Shown here: piece after piece, positions 7,066-15,033 of the stretch
Layout of the letters: every line of letters starts with the position of its first letter
How positions within the stretch are numbered: the first letter of the stretch is position 1
Source: Acidilobaceae archaeon
GTDB lineage: Archaea; Thermoproteota; Thermoprotei_A; Sulfolobales; Acidilobaceae
NCBI GenBank assembly: GCA_027057815.1
Contig: JALURD010000114.1
Coordinates: forward strand, 1-31,642
Reading direction: 5' to 3'
Length of the DNA: 31,642 nucleotides
Made by a program: the position numbers and the translations under genes
Notes under the pieces: model-generated
Told to the model about the DNA's origin: nothing
The model's input: the letters and a program-made list of their open reading frames with translations, nothing else
The model's database searches: none

Positions 7066-7437
7066 GTGAAAAGTGGTAGTTGCAAAGAGAAAGTTAAGGT
7101 AAGCGTTAAGGATCCAACTACTTTAAAGGGTTCAGTCGTTGAAGGATTCTTTCATCCTAAGGGGTGTTTTGGGGCTAGGTTTAGCCACCTTGACTTGCCG
7201 GCTTCCGCGCTCGAGGGCAGCCTCATCGGCGACTTAGCCGTCAAGGGTGGGGCCAGAGTCTGGGTTGAGGAGTTGGGCGGGTGTTATGAGGTGTACTACG
7301 AGGGGGTCTCTGGGGTTATTCTGTGCTTTGACAGGCTGGAGGCGGGGAGAGGGTGGGGCTATGTGGCTTCCCATAGACCCGGATGGGTTTACCTGGCACT
7401 CCCCTCCCTTCGCATGCGCAGAGCCCGTAGGCGCTAA
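7066..7437 (+). CDS. Hypothetical protein, 123 aa, four cysteines
   Basis: Not recognised. The GTG start has GGGGT 8 bases upstream and an AT-rich promoter. The protein looks like a small mostly-beta domain (SVVEGFFHPKGCFGARFSHLDLP, then GARVWVEELGGCYEVYYEGVSGVILCF) with cysteines at 6, 34, 74 and 87 and a very basic C-terminus (RMRRARRR). No membrane segment or signal is visible. It ends convergently with the tryptophanase gene, overlapping it by four bases. Codon use resembles neighbouring genes and the alternating hydrophobic pattern looks protein-like. The arginine-rich tail could be an extension forced by the shared end. Confidence 0.6.
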   Translation: MKSGSCKEKVKVSVKDPTTLKGSVVEGFFHPKGCFGARFSHLDLPASALEGSLIGDLAVKGGARVWVEELGGCYEVYYEGVSGVILCFDRLEAGRGWGYVASHRPGWVYLALPSLRMRRARRR

Positions 7438-8822
7438 TCGGCCGGGGCTAGTTTGGCTAGGAAGTGTCTGACGCCCTTAACTCTTGGCTGCCAGACTATT
7501 TTGAGGCCCTTCACTTTCTTGGGGTCTTCGAGGAGTCTGGCCAGGGACTCCGCAACGTACTCTAGCTGTGTGTTGGTGTACGTTCTCCTGGGTATTGCCA
7601 GTCTTAGGTACTCGAAGGGCGGGTACTCTATTGCGCCGTCCTCCCTCTCCCTAGCAAAGGCTAGGGCTCCGAGTCCCACTGCCCTAACACCGCTCTCCAG
7701 GTACAGGTGTGCTGCGAGTGCGTCGGCGGGGAACTTATCTCTCGGTATGTGGGGTAGGGCCTCGGCGGCGTCAACGTATACCGCATGTCCTCCTATGGGC
7801 TCCACTACTGGGACGCCCCGTTCTAGCAGGAGCTCGCCGAGGTATCTAACCTGCTCCACTCTGTGCTTGAGGTAGTCCTCGTCGATCACTTCCCTGAGTC
7901 CCTGGGCTATGGCTTCTAAATCCCTGCCAGCCAGGCCGCCGTAGGTTATGAAGCCTTCCTCCAGGACGACGCGGGCGGCCAGTTCCTCGTAGAGGTCCTG
8001 ATCGCGTGTAGCTATGAAGCCTCCAATGTTGGCTAGGCCATCCTTCTTAGCGCTCATTATGAAGTGGTCGCCATACTTTAGCATCTCCTTGACTATTTCA
8101 GGGATGCTTTTGGAGGCGTAGCGGGGATCCCTCTCCTTGATCAGGTAGGCGTTCTCGGCGAACCTGCATATATCCATGACCAGGGGGATCCCGTACTTAT
8201 CAGCTATCTCCCTGGCTGCCTTAATGTTGTCGATGGAGACTGGCTGTCCTCCTGCAGTGTTGTTAGTTACTACGAATAGTATGAATGCAATGTTCTCGGG
8301 ACCCCTCTCCTTTATGAGAGACTCCAAAGCGTCGAGGTCCATGTTCCCCTTGAAGGGGTGGCGTAGGTGGGGATCCCTCGCCTCGGGTGTGGGGAGGTCT
8401 ATGGGCTCGCCTCCCGCGTTAAGTATGACAGCTCTACCCGTGTCGAAGTGTGTGTTGGCTGGTACAACCTTGGCGCCTCTCCTCTCCATAAGTGTGGTAT
8501 ATAATATCCTCTCTGCAGCCCTGCCCTGATGAACTGGTAGAACGTAGTCAACCCCCAAAACTTCCCTGACGGTCTCCTCGAATCTATACCAGCTCCTAGA
8601 GCCGGCGTAAGCCTCATCTCCGACCATTAAAGCAGCCCACTGGTATACACTCATAGCCCCTGTACCACTATCTGTAAGGAGGTCTATGAAGACATCCTCG
8701 CTACGCAACCTAAAGACGTTCCACCATGCCTCCTCGAGGCGTCTTAGCCTTTCCTCTCTTGGGAGAAGCTTTATGGGAGCAACCGACCTAATCATGAAGG
8801 GTTCCACTGGCGGCTTGACCAT
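7434..8822 (-). CDS. tnaA: Tryptophanase / beta-eliminating lyase family
   Basis: This is a PLP-dependent lyase of the tryptophanase/tyrosine phenol-lyase family, which splits an aromatic amino acid to indole or phenol, pyruvate and ammonia in the cytoplasm. The PLP lysine lies in SAKKDGLANIGG, the cofactor-nitrogen aspartate in MDICRFAENAY, and GRAAERILY is the phosphate-side helix. I chose the ATG at 8822 (462 residues): GAGGGTG at 8830-8836 precedes it, and the N-terminus then reads MVKPPVEPFMIRSVAPIK, like TnaA starts. An in-frame ATG at 8858 touches the TATA box (8861-8867) and would lie upstream of the mRNA start. Tryptophanase and tyrosine phenol-lyase cannot be separated here with certainty; tryptophanase is favoured because archaeal members are usually so named. 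Confidence 0.9.
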   Translation of the reverse strand: MVKPPVEPFMIRSVAPIKLLPREERLRRLEEAWWNVFRLRSEDVFIDLLTDSGTGAMSVYQWAALMVGDEAYAGSRSWYRFEETVREVLGVDYVLPVHQGRAAERILYTTLMERRGAKVVPANTHFDTGRAVILNAGGEPIDLPTPEARDPHLRHPFKGNMDLDALESLIKERGPENIAFILFVVTNNTAGGQPVSIDNIKAAREIADKYGIPLVMDICRFAENAYLIKERDPRYASKSIPEIVKEMLKYGDHFIMSAKKDGLANIGGFIATRDQDLYEELAARVVLEEGFITYGGLAGRDLEAIAQGLREVIDEDYLKHRVEQVRYLGELLLERGVPVVEPIGGHAVYVDAAEALPHIPRDKFPADALAAHLYLESGVRAVGLGALAFAREREDGAIEYPPFEYLRLAIPRRTYTNTQLEYVAESLARLLEDPKKVKGLKIVWQPRVKGVRHFLAKLAPAD

Positions 8823-8860
8823 GCTCATACACCCTCGGTGGGTAGCAAGTGTTTTCATGG

Positions 8861-8867
8861 TATAAAT
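8861..8867 (-). promoter_or_regulatory. TATA box of the tryptophanase gene
   Basis: Read on the minus strand, GGATTTATACC places a good TATA box 39-45 bases before the ATG at 8822. The predicted transcription start near 8838 leaves a short leader holding GAGGGTG. This position rules against the upstream ATG at 8858. Confidence 0.6.
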
Positions 8868-8927
8868 CCAGGGGATTGAGTCTGTTAGGATGCCCTGAGG
8901 AATTAAGGGCGGGAGGGGTGGCGGGCA

Positions 8928-9656
8928 TTGTATAGGATTCAGGGGAGGGTGTTCATAGTATCAGGGTCCAGCCGAGGCATCGGCCGCGCGATTGCTGTGG
9001 AGGCGGCTCGTCGGGGCGCAGCAGGTGTTGTGGTCAACTATGTCAGGGGAGAGTCTGATGCTCTAGAGACTGCTAAGTTGGTTAAAGAAGCCGGTTCAGA
9101 GGCTATCGTTGTGAAGGCTGATGTTGGTGTCTGGAGTGATGCTAAAAGGCTTGTCGCCGAGGCTGTTTCCAGGTTTGGTAGGTTGGATGTTGTTGTGAAT
9201 AATGCCGGGATCCTGGAGCCTAAGGAGTTTGCTAAAATGGAGCCCAGGGATTGGGAGGAGATGTTCAGGGTTCACGTGTTTGGTTCGATGAACCTCGCTA
9301 GGGCGGCGATAGACTATATGGGAGAGGGCGGAGTGATAGTGAATGTGTCCTCTGTACTAGGTCTTAGGCCCGAAGCCGAGGCAAGCCACTACTCTGCAGC
9401 CAAGGCAGCCTTAATAGCTTGGACCATAGCTGTGGCTAAGGAACTCGCGGAGCGCGGCATCAGAGTCTTTACAGTAGCTCCGGGGGGTGTTGACACTAGA
9501 ATGGCAAGGGTGTGGGGAAGCTTAGACTGGGTTGAAGAGCAGGTACCTTTGAAGAGGCTAGCCTCCCCAGGTGAAATAGCTAAATTAATACTAGATGCCA
9601 TAGAAAACCCCTACATAACCGGGGACGTGCTCACCATAAGTGGAGGACTCCTCTGA
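8928..9656 (+). CDS. Short-chain dehydrogenase/reductase (FabG-like)
   Basis: This 242-residue classical SDR oxidoreductase uses NAD(P)H. The nucleotide motif is SGSSRGIG (12-19), the structural motif NNAG (91-94), and the catalytic set is S142, Y155 and K159 (YSAAK). The NYVRGE stretch after the second strand resembles NADP-using 3-oxoacyl-ACP reductases. Archaea make no fatty acids by the bacterial route, so the real substrate is probably a ketone, aldehyde or sugar and cannot be read here. The start is TTG behind GGAGGGGTGG (8912-8921). It stands alone, divergent from the tryptophanase and followed by the hyp promoter. Confidence 0.88.
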   Translation: MYRIQGRVFIVSGSSRGIGRAIAVEAARRGAAGVVVNYVRGESDALETAKLVKEAGSEAIVVKADVGVWSDAKRLVAEAVSRFGRLDVVVNNAGILEPKEFAKMEPRDWEEMFRVHVFGSMNLARAAIDYMGEGGVIVNVSSVLGLRPEAEASHYSAAKAALIAWTIAVAKELAERGIRVFTVAPGGVDTRMARVWGSLDWVEEQVPLKRLASPGEIAKLILDAIENPYITGDVLTISGGLL

Positions 9657-9691
9657 ACAGCTCACCCGAGAATCGTTATTCTTAATATGAC

Positions 9692-9705
9692 AAATATATA
9701 AAATT
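9692..9705 (+). promoter_or_regulatory. Promoter of the hypD-hypC-hypF-orf141 operon
   Basis: AAATATATAAAATT is a strong TATA box about 60 bases before hypD. A short palindrome AGAAT-CGTT-ATTCT lies just upstream at 9669-9682 and could be an operator, though five paired bases are weak evidence. Confidence 0.6.
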
Positions 9706-9762
9706 TGAACCCTGTAGTTTTACTACTCCCTTACGTCGTCGATCAATGAAGGGTAGCTCCCA

Positions 9763-10920
9763 GTGTTGTTAGCCTGGGCTCCTCAGGGGCATGAAGTCAT
9801 AGTTAAGCTGATACACCACGTGGCCGGCAGTTTAGGCGAGGAAGTCAAGATTATGGATTTCTGTGGGACGCACGAACACACGATAGTATCTTCGGGGATA
9901 AGAAGCCTCATGCCAGAGAACGTAGAACTCGTCGCAGGCCCCGGTTGTCCCGTCTGTATAACTCCAGCATTCTACGTCGATGCCGCGATAAAGTTAGCTA
10001 TGGACGGTGTGAGGGTATACACCTATGGGGACGTTTACAATCTACCGGGTAGCGAGCCTCCGGGGTCGAAGAAGCCTAGAACGCTGGCCGACGCAAAAGC
10101 CCAAGGAGCGGATGTAGTGATAGTGTATGGTTTAATAGAGGCTATCAAGCACTTCAGGGAGAACCCTAAGGAGTCAGTATTCCTTGCAGTAGGTTTTGAG
10201 ACCACAGCACCTTCCACAGCATCGGCCGTGGTTAATGGGAGGCTCCCGAGAGAATTTACTATAATCAATGTTCACAGGCTGACGCCTCCCATAATGAGGT
10301 ACACATTCGAGGCTCACAGAGATGCACCGATTAAAGGCGTGATCGCTCCGGGCCACGTGTCCACTATAGTGGGGGCAATGGCCTGGGAATTTGTGCCAAA
10401 AGAATACGGGATCCCCACAGTAGTAGCTGGCTTTGAGCCTATAGACGTGCTGAAGGCTATACTCTCAATACTGATAATGGTGAGGGAGGGGAAGGCTCGA
10501 CTTGTAAATGAGTACACTAGGGCAGTGACGTGGGAGGGTAACAAGAGGGCTCAGAAGCTCATAGCCGAGTGCTGTGAAGTAGTAGACGCGATGTGGCGCG
10601 GTCTAGGGCTCGTACCTGAGAGTGGTCTGGCATTCAGGGACAAATATAAAGTGTATGACGCTCTAAGAGAATATGGTATAAGGGAGCCGACTCCAGAGGA
10701 GTGGAAGTACGACCTACCTCCTGGATGCAGATGCGCTGAGGTAACCTTGGGGCTCGCCAAGCCGACAGACTGCCCCCTCTTCATGAAGAGGTGTACACCC
10801 GGCACACCCTATGGTCCATGCATGGTAAGCAGTGAAGGGGCATGCGCTGTTTGGGCGCGATTTGGCGGTGGAGGACTGGCTGATGATGTAGCTAAGAGTT
10901 TGGGTTTAACGCCAAGCTGA
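9763..10920 (+). CDS. hypD: HypD, [NiFe] hydrogenase Fe(CN)2CO assembly protein
   Basis: This 385-residue Fe-S scaffold works with HypC to assemble the iron-cyanide-carbonyl centre. Diagnostic motifs are CGTHEH (34-39), GPGCPVC (59-65), GFETTAP, and the C-terminal [4Fe-4S]/redox cysteines in GCRCAEV, DCPLF and RCTPGTPYGPC. The start is GTG at 9763 with GGGTAG 6 bases upstream. It is the first gene of a plus-strand maturation operon. hypC follows after 22 bases. All key cysteines are present, so it should be functional. Confidence 0.97.
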   Translation: MLLAWAPQGHEVIVKLIHHVAGSLGEEVKIMDFCGTHEHTIVSSGIRSLMPENVELVAGPGCPVCITPAFYVDAAIKLAMDGVRVYTYGDVYNLPGSEPPGSKKPRTLADAKAQGADVVIVYGLIEAIKHFRENPKESVFLAVGFETTAPSTASAVVNGRLPREFTIINVHRLTPPIMRYTFEAHRDAPIKGVIAPGHVSTIVGAMAWEFVPKEYGIPTVVAGFEPIDVLKAILSILIMVREGKARLVNEYTRAVTWEGNKRAQKLIAECCEVVDAMWRGLGLVPESGLAFRDKYKVYDALREYGIREPTPEEWKYDLPPGCRCAEVTLGLAKPTDCPLFMKRCTPGTPYGPCMVSSEGACAVWARFGGGGLADDVAKSLGLTPS

Positions 10921-10942
10921 ATCGGGTTAGAGGTGGTTAGCA

Positions 10943-11224
10943 GTGTGCTTGGGAGTCCCTGGTAAGGTTGTGGAGGTTCGTAGCGATGGAGTAGCTCGCG
11001 TCGAATTCTCTGATGGCGTGGTTGTCGAGGTTGACGCCTCCACTATAGAGGGCATCGAGCCGGGGGATACTGTGATAGTACATGCCGGGATAGTCATAGC
11101 CAAGGTTGATGAAGAAGAGGCTTCCCGTATAACTAGTGGCCTGGAGGAGCTTATTCAGGACTTAGAGAGCAAGGCTGAGGACTTTGAAAGCATGCTTAGG
11201 AGGCTGGGTGCTATCAAGGGTTGA
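10943..11224 (+). CDS. hypC: HypC, hydrogenase maturation chaperone
   Basis: This small 93-residue chaperone holds the Fe(CN)2CO unit with HypD and delivers it to the apo large subunit. The mature N-terminus is the invariant Met-Cys-Leu-Gly-Val-Pro-Gly, so the GTG at 10943 must be the start. Cys2 is the iron-binding residue. A beta-barrel of about 55 residues is followed by an acidic helix (about 55-90), as in archaeal HypC. GAGGTGG lies upstream. The end overlaps the hypF start as TTGA. Confidence 0.96.
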   Translation: MCLGVPGKVVEVRSDGVARVEFSDGVVVEVDASTIEGIEPGDTVIVHAGIVIAKVDEEEASRITSGLEELIQDLESKAEDFESMLRRLGAIKG

Positions 11225-13515
11225 GGGCCCCAGCCGCCGCCAGGATAAGGGTAATCGGGCTAGTCCAAGGAGTAGGCTTTCGACCCTTCATCCACAGACT
11301 TGCAGCAAAGCTGGGACTCGCTGGTTACGTAAGGAACATGGGTGGGAGCGAGGTACTCATATTCATTGAAGGAGACGAGGCCAGCGTTAGGGAGTTCTCC
11401 GAGAGGATGGTGAGGGAGAAGCCGCCTCCAGCTAGGATTGAAGAGTTAACTGTTGAAGATGCGGAGCCTCAAGGGCTGAGAGGCTTCCAAATAATGAAGA
11501 GCGCAAAAAGCATAACTGCGAGAAGCGCGATACCTCCAGACTTCGGCATCTGCATGGATTGCATACGGGAGATAAAGAGTCAAAGTGATAGGAGGCGGGG
11601 CTATCACTGGAACAGTTGTGCATGGTGCGGGCCTAGATATTCGATGATGTACAAGCTCCCCTATGACAGGGAGAACACCTCAATGGGCAAATATGCCTTG
11701 TGCTATGAATGCAGGAGGGAGTACGAGGACCTAGAGAATATTAGGAGGTATCATGCTCAGGGTATTAGTTGTCCAGCTTGCGGTCCTAAGACATTCCTCT
11801 TGGACGCTAATGGTAAAAGGCTTAACATAGAGGATCCCCTAGGGGAGGCTGCTAGACTCTTAGAGGAGGGCCGCATACTTGCGATCAAGGGCTTAGGAGG
11901 CTATCACATAGCTGGACTTGCTAGTGATGACGCTGTTGTAGAGAGGATTAGGAAGATAAAGTGGAGGCCGACCCAGCCACTCGCCTTGATGGTTAGAGAC
12001 TGCGAGGTCGCGTCGAGACTCGTCGAGTTAAGTGAAGAAGACTGCAATGTGTTATGGTCGCCAGAGAGGCCTATACTTCTCCTCAAGAAAAGGCCCGATG
12101 CACCTGTTTCAAGGCTAGTGGCACCCGGCTTAGACACGCTTGGAATAATGATGCCGTATACAGGCCTGCAAGTCCTACTTCTTGATATGATTAGCGATGG
12201 ATTCCTGATAATGACTAGCGGAAATAAGCACGGGCTCCCCATGTGCACAAACCTCGAATGCCTACTAGATCAGCTAGCCGGGGAGGTGGACTACATCTTA
12301 GAGCATGACAGGGAAATAGTGCATAGAGTCGATGATAGCGTGCTGAGGAAGACGGGGAAATGGATTGTCTTCCTGAGAAGGAGCAGGGGATATGCTCCCT
12401 ACTGGATTAGGGTCCCATTTAGGCTTCCAGACTTAATCGCATTAGGGGCTGAGCTTCAAACAGCTGGGGCAGTGGCGTTCGAGGACAAGGTAGTCTTAAC
12501 CCAGTATATAGGAGATCTCGACGTGCCAGCCCAGCTCGAGGAGTTGGAGCGCGAAGTTAAATGGCTCGCTGGCCAGTATAAACTGAAACCTGAGTTCATA
12601 GTGATAGACGCACACCCGGCATACTCGAATAGACGCATCGCACCGATCCTGGCTGAGGAGTTCCAAGCAGATAGCATAATTGAGGTCCAACACCACCATG
12701 CTCACGCAGTGTCAGCGGTAGCTGAGTGGAGTGAAAGCCCTGAGGATCCCCACCCGGCTGTTGCTGTTGACGGCACAGGCTACGGTCTCGACGGCATGAT
12801 CTGGGGCGGGGAGGCGCTAGTGGTTGAAGGCGGTGAATTCGAGAGAGTGGCTCACATAGGCTACTACCCTCTGCCTGGCGGCGACGTGGCAGCGAAAAGA
12901 CCAGCCCGTGTGTTGGTGGGTATTCTCTCAATGGGCTATACTCTAACCGAGGTCGAGGAGATCCTAGGAGGGCTGGGGGTTCTGGGCAGAGGGATAGGAG
13001 AGGAGGAGTTGAGGGTAACTTACATGCTTTCCAGGCAGCCGGGATTCAGGGCAAGCAGCGCGGGCAGGCTGATAGATGCAATTGCCGCGCTCCTAGGCGT
13101 GGCCTTCGAGAGGACGTATGAAGGGGAACCTGCTATACGTCTGGAGGCCTGGCTGCGGATGAAAAAGGCAAGGCCCTTGAAGAAAGCCGAGCCCCCAGTT
13201 AAGGGTTCAACTCTAGATCCTCTAGGTGTTATAGAGTATGTGTTAAAAGGGCTAGAAGAGGGCAGGGCGGCTGAGGCAGCAGCCACTGCGCTGTACTGGA
13301 TAGGATTCTTCCTTGCATCAAGTGCACTAAACGAAGTCAGGGCTCCATTAGCCTTCAGCGGGGGAGCCGCTGTAAACGATTATATAGCTGAAGGCGTGGT
13401 GGACGCCGCGGAAGAAGCGGGTGTCAGAGTGCTCTATAACAGACTGGTCCCACCCGGTGATGGAGGGATAGCGCTGGGCCAGGCAGTTATAGCGGGCCTC
13501 ATGACTAAAAAGTAG
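11221..13515 (+). CDS. hypF: HypF, carbamoyltransferase
   Basis: This 764-residue enzyme makes the thiocarbamate precursor of the cyanide ligands from carbamoyl phosphate and ATP, then passes it to HypE. Domains in order: acylphosphatase (1-92, GVGFRPF), paired zinc motifs (C111/C114/C133/C136 and C161/C164/C184/C187), YrdC-like adenylylation domain (about 200-395), and Kae1/TsaD-like carbamoyltransferase with the metal motif HHHAHA (491-496) and DGTGYGLDG (517-525). Length is normal for the family. The start is TTG, translationally coupled to hypC. Nothing is missing. Confidence 0.97.
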   Translation: MRAPAAARIRVIGLVQGVGFRPFIHRLAAKLGLAGYVRNMGGSEVLIFIEGDEASVREFSERMVREKPPPARIEELTVEDAEPQGLRGFQIMKSAKSITARSAIPPDFGICMDCIREIKSQSDRRRGYHWNSCAWCGPRYSMMYKLPYDRENTSMGKYALCYECRREYEDLENIRRYHAQGISCPACGPKTFLLDANGKRLNIEDPLGEAARLLEEGRILAIKGLGGYHIAGLASDDAVVERIRKIKWRPTQPLALMVRDCEVASRLVELSEEDCNVLWSPERPILLLKKRPDAPVSRLVAPGLDTLGIMMPYTGLQVLLLDMISDGFLIMTSGNKHGLPMCTNLECLLDQLAGEVDYILEHDREIVHRVDDSVLRKTGKWIVFLRRSRGYAPYWIRVPFRLPDLIALGAELQTAGAVAFEDKVVLTQYIGDLDVPAQLEELEREVKWLAGQYKLKPEFIVIDAHPAYSNRRIAPILAEEFQADSIIEVQHHHAHAVSAVAEWSESPEDPHPAVAVDGTGYGLDGMIWGGEALVVEGGEFERVAHIGYYPLPGGDVAAKRPARVLVGILSMGYTLTEVEEILGGLGVLGRGIGEEELRVTYMLSRQPGFRASSAGRLIDAIAALLGVAFERTYEGEPAIRLEAWLRMKKARPLKKAEPPVKGSTLDPLGVIEYVLKGLEEGRAAEAAATALYWIGFFLASSALNEVRAPLAFSGGAAVNDYIAEGVVDAAEEAGVRVLYNRLVPPGDGGIALGQAVIAGLMTKK

Positions 13516-13531
13516 TAAGGGGTCAAGATTA

Positions 13532-13957
13532 GTGAAGCTGATAGCAATTGTGGGCGGCCTAGGATCCTCGACTGCATTTTGCCTAGCTGAGGAAGCGAGG
13601 AGAATTCACGGGACGAGGATAAGGGAGTGCGTATTAGCCGACGCTACTATAGACGCTGCAACCCTGATAACTATGCTCGACCACTACAAAGCTGAAGAGT
13701 TGGTGTTGGTTTTCGCTTGCACCTCATGTTCTGAAGACTTTTATTTCCAAGTAGAGCCTCGACTTGTGGAAGCTCCGCCAAGGGACCCTGATATGATAGT
13801 AAGAACACTGTGGCCAAACCTTACTGGAAGCCTTGACCCTAACTCATACATTGAGGCGCTGAGGCTGCTTTATAACCGTGAATTTAAGGTTTACATGATT
13901 AGGCCTAGGAACGATTGTAAGGAGGGTATTCAGCTAGTCATCGGTCGTGAGTGCTAG
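13532..13957 (+). CDS. Unknown hyp-operon protein, possibly a degenerate M52 protease relative
   Basis: Not a recognised family. This 141-residue protein follows hypF by 16 bases and starts with GTG after GGGGTC. Its order of elements recalls the M52 hydrogenase maturation proteases: an N-terminal strand-glycine loop (IVGGLGSSTAF), a central strand where the protease has its VDA aspartate but here reads LVFACTSC (C63 and C66), and a C-terminal helix-strand pair (SYIEALRLLYNREFKVYMIRP). None of the protease's metal ligands is conserved; instead a CxxC stands at the middle site. This resemblance is by eye only. It overlaps the convergent gene at 13934 by 24 bases. A role in hydrogenase assembly is inferred from operon position. 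Confidence 0.65.
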   Translation: MKLIAIVGGLGSSTAFCLAEEARRIHGTRIRECVLADATIDAATLITMLDHYKAEELVLVFACTSCSEDFYFQVEPRLVEAPPRDPDMIVRTLWPNLTGSLDPNSYIEALRLLYNREFKVYMIRPRNDCKEGIQLVIGREC

Positions 13958-14575
13958 TAAACGTGGGAGACCATTAGTGAGCCAGCCAGCAATCTCTGAC
14001 TCGAACTCCTGGGGGCTCACTCCCATCCACCGGGCTATCCACCCAGCAGTAACGGACGCTGACCCGGTAGCGACGTCGTACCACGCCACTATGGCCTCGG
14101 TGGGTTTATGTCTTACAGTAAGCCACACTCCATCGTCGATGGATAGGATTTCGCAACATTCATCTCCCGCCAGCACAGAGGCCTTGCCAACGAAGAACCT
14201 CTCGATTCGGTGGCTCCACACATCTGCTTCAACCTGGTTGAATAGAGCGTCATTAACCGTGAATGCTCTAATCACCATCCAGGGATAGGATTCAATTAAG
14301 CCAAGGTTATCGTCTACAATGCCGATAACGCTGTCTACAGTCTCGTAGAGCGGGGATAGGGCGAGACTGAATGTTTTCCGGCTTCCCAGCCTCTCTAAGA
14401 TCAAAACCCTGAAAACGCCGCTTCCGCGAGGCCCCTCAGCCCTCAGGATTCCCGGAGATACTTGCCGCGCATAAACCGGAGCTCCTGCCATGGCTGCACG
14501 CTTAACTATATCGACGGCTATACTGCCAAGCTGAAGCTTATCTCGCCTGGACAGCTTCCTCACAAAACCACCCAT
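13934..14575 (-). CDS. Hypothetical protein, 213 aa, inside the hyp cluster
   Basis: Not recognised. It is a soluble alpha/beta-looking protein with no signal or membrane span. Notable stretches are GSGVFRVLILERLGSRKTFSLALSPLYETVDSV, a Cys pair in GDECCEIL, and IARWMGVSPQEFESEIAGWL. It interrupts the plus-strand hyp genes on the opposite strand and overlaps orf141 at its 3' end. It shares the 14576-14647 gap with hypA, apparently around one symmetrical TTTAAA box. With that box the ATG at 14575 would lie almost at the transcript start, suggesting a leaderless mRNA; GTG at 14563 is an alternative start. Co-regulation with hypA is inference. Confidence 0.7.
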   Translation of the reverse strand: MGGFVRKLSRRDKLQLGSIAVDIVKRAAMAGAPVYARQVSPGILRAEGPRGSGVFRVLILERLGSRKTFSLALSPLYETVDSVIGIVDDNLGLIESYPWMVIRAFTVNDALFNQVEADVWSHRIERFFVGKASVLAGDECCEILSIDDGVWLTVRHKPTEAIVAWYDVATGSASVTAGWIARWMGVSPQEFESEIAGWLTNGLPRLLALTTDD

Positions 14576-14602
14576 AACCTAATGCTCTCACAATCTTCTC
14601 TC

Positions 14603-14608
14603 TTTAAA
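14603..14608. promoter_or_regulatory. Shared palindromic TTTAAA box between orf213 and hypA
   Basis: The 72-base gap between two divergent genes holds one TATA-like element, TTTAAA, which reads the same on both strands. It is about 30 bases from the orf213 start and 42 from the hypA start, workable distances both ways. A bidirectional promoter is inferred. Confidence 0.4.
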
Positions 14609-14647
14609 CGCCGCTAGCATACGCGTAGAATTTCCGGTGTCAGATGC

Positions 14648-15031
14648 TTGCATGAGTGGGCTATAGCGGAGGCGATCTCGCGGGAGGTAGAGGCTAATTT
14701 AGAAAAGGCCAGGATCAGAAGGGTTAAGGTTATACTTGGTGAGCTTCAGAACATAGACTTAGATGTTTTAAAGCAGTACCTTGAAATGATGTTAAGAGAT
14801 GTAGCACCTAATGTTGAGATTGACTATGAGACTGAAGAGGCTGTTTTCAAGTGTAGAAGGTGCGGATACACGTGGACCTTGGCAGACTCCAGCCTCTCTG
14901 AAGAAGAGAGGGAGGCCATACACTTCGTACCCGAGGCAGTAAGGGCCTATGTTAAGTGCCCCAAATGCTCTTCTCCAGACTTTGAGGTTCTACGCGGCAG
15001 AGGAGTTAGACTAATCTTCGAGGTGGAGTAG
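14648..15031 (+). CDS. hypA: HypA, nickel-insertion chaperone
   Basis: This 127-residue protein binds Ni through its N-terminal Met-His-Glu motif (H2) and carries a zinc site formed by C69/C72 (KCRRC) and C104/C107 (KCPKC). It inserts nickel into the hydrogenase large subunit together with HypB. The start must be the TTG at 14648, because it gives MHEW; a GGTG lies 8 bases upstream. The 31-residue insertion between the two CxxC pairs is characteristic of archaeal HypA. A MinD-type hypB follows after two bases. Confidence 0.95.
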   Translation: MHEWAIAEAISREVEANLEKARIRRVKVILGELQNIDLDVLKQYLEMMLRDVAPNVEIDYETEEAVFKCRRCGYTWTLADSSLSEEEREAIHFVPEAVRAYVKCPKCSSPDFEVLRGRGVRLIFEVE

Positions 15032-15033
15032 CC

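Noticed and set aside
8823..8858. Upstream ATG that would extend the tryptophanase by 12 residues
   Set aside because: It abuts the TATA box, so it would lie upstream of the transcript start; the ATG at 8822 has a proper ribosome site and gives a family-like N-terminus.
1686..9739. Near-identical 17-base stretch TTTTACTACTCCC(C/T)TAC at 1687 and 9720
   Set aside because: One copy is ccmB coding sequence; a match of this length is expected about once by chance in a window this large.
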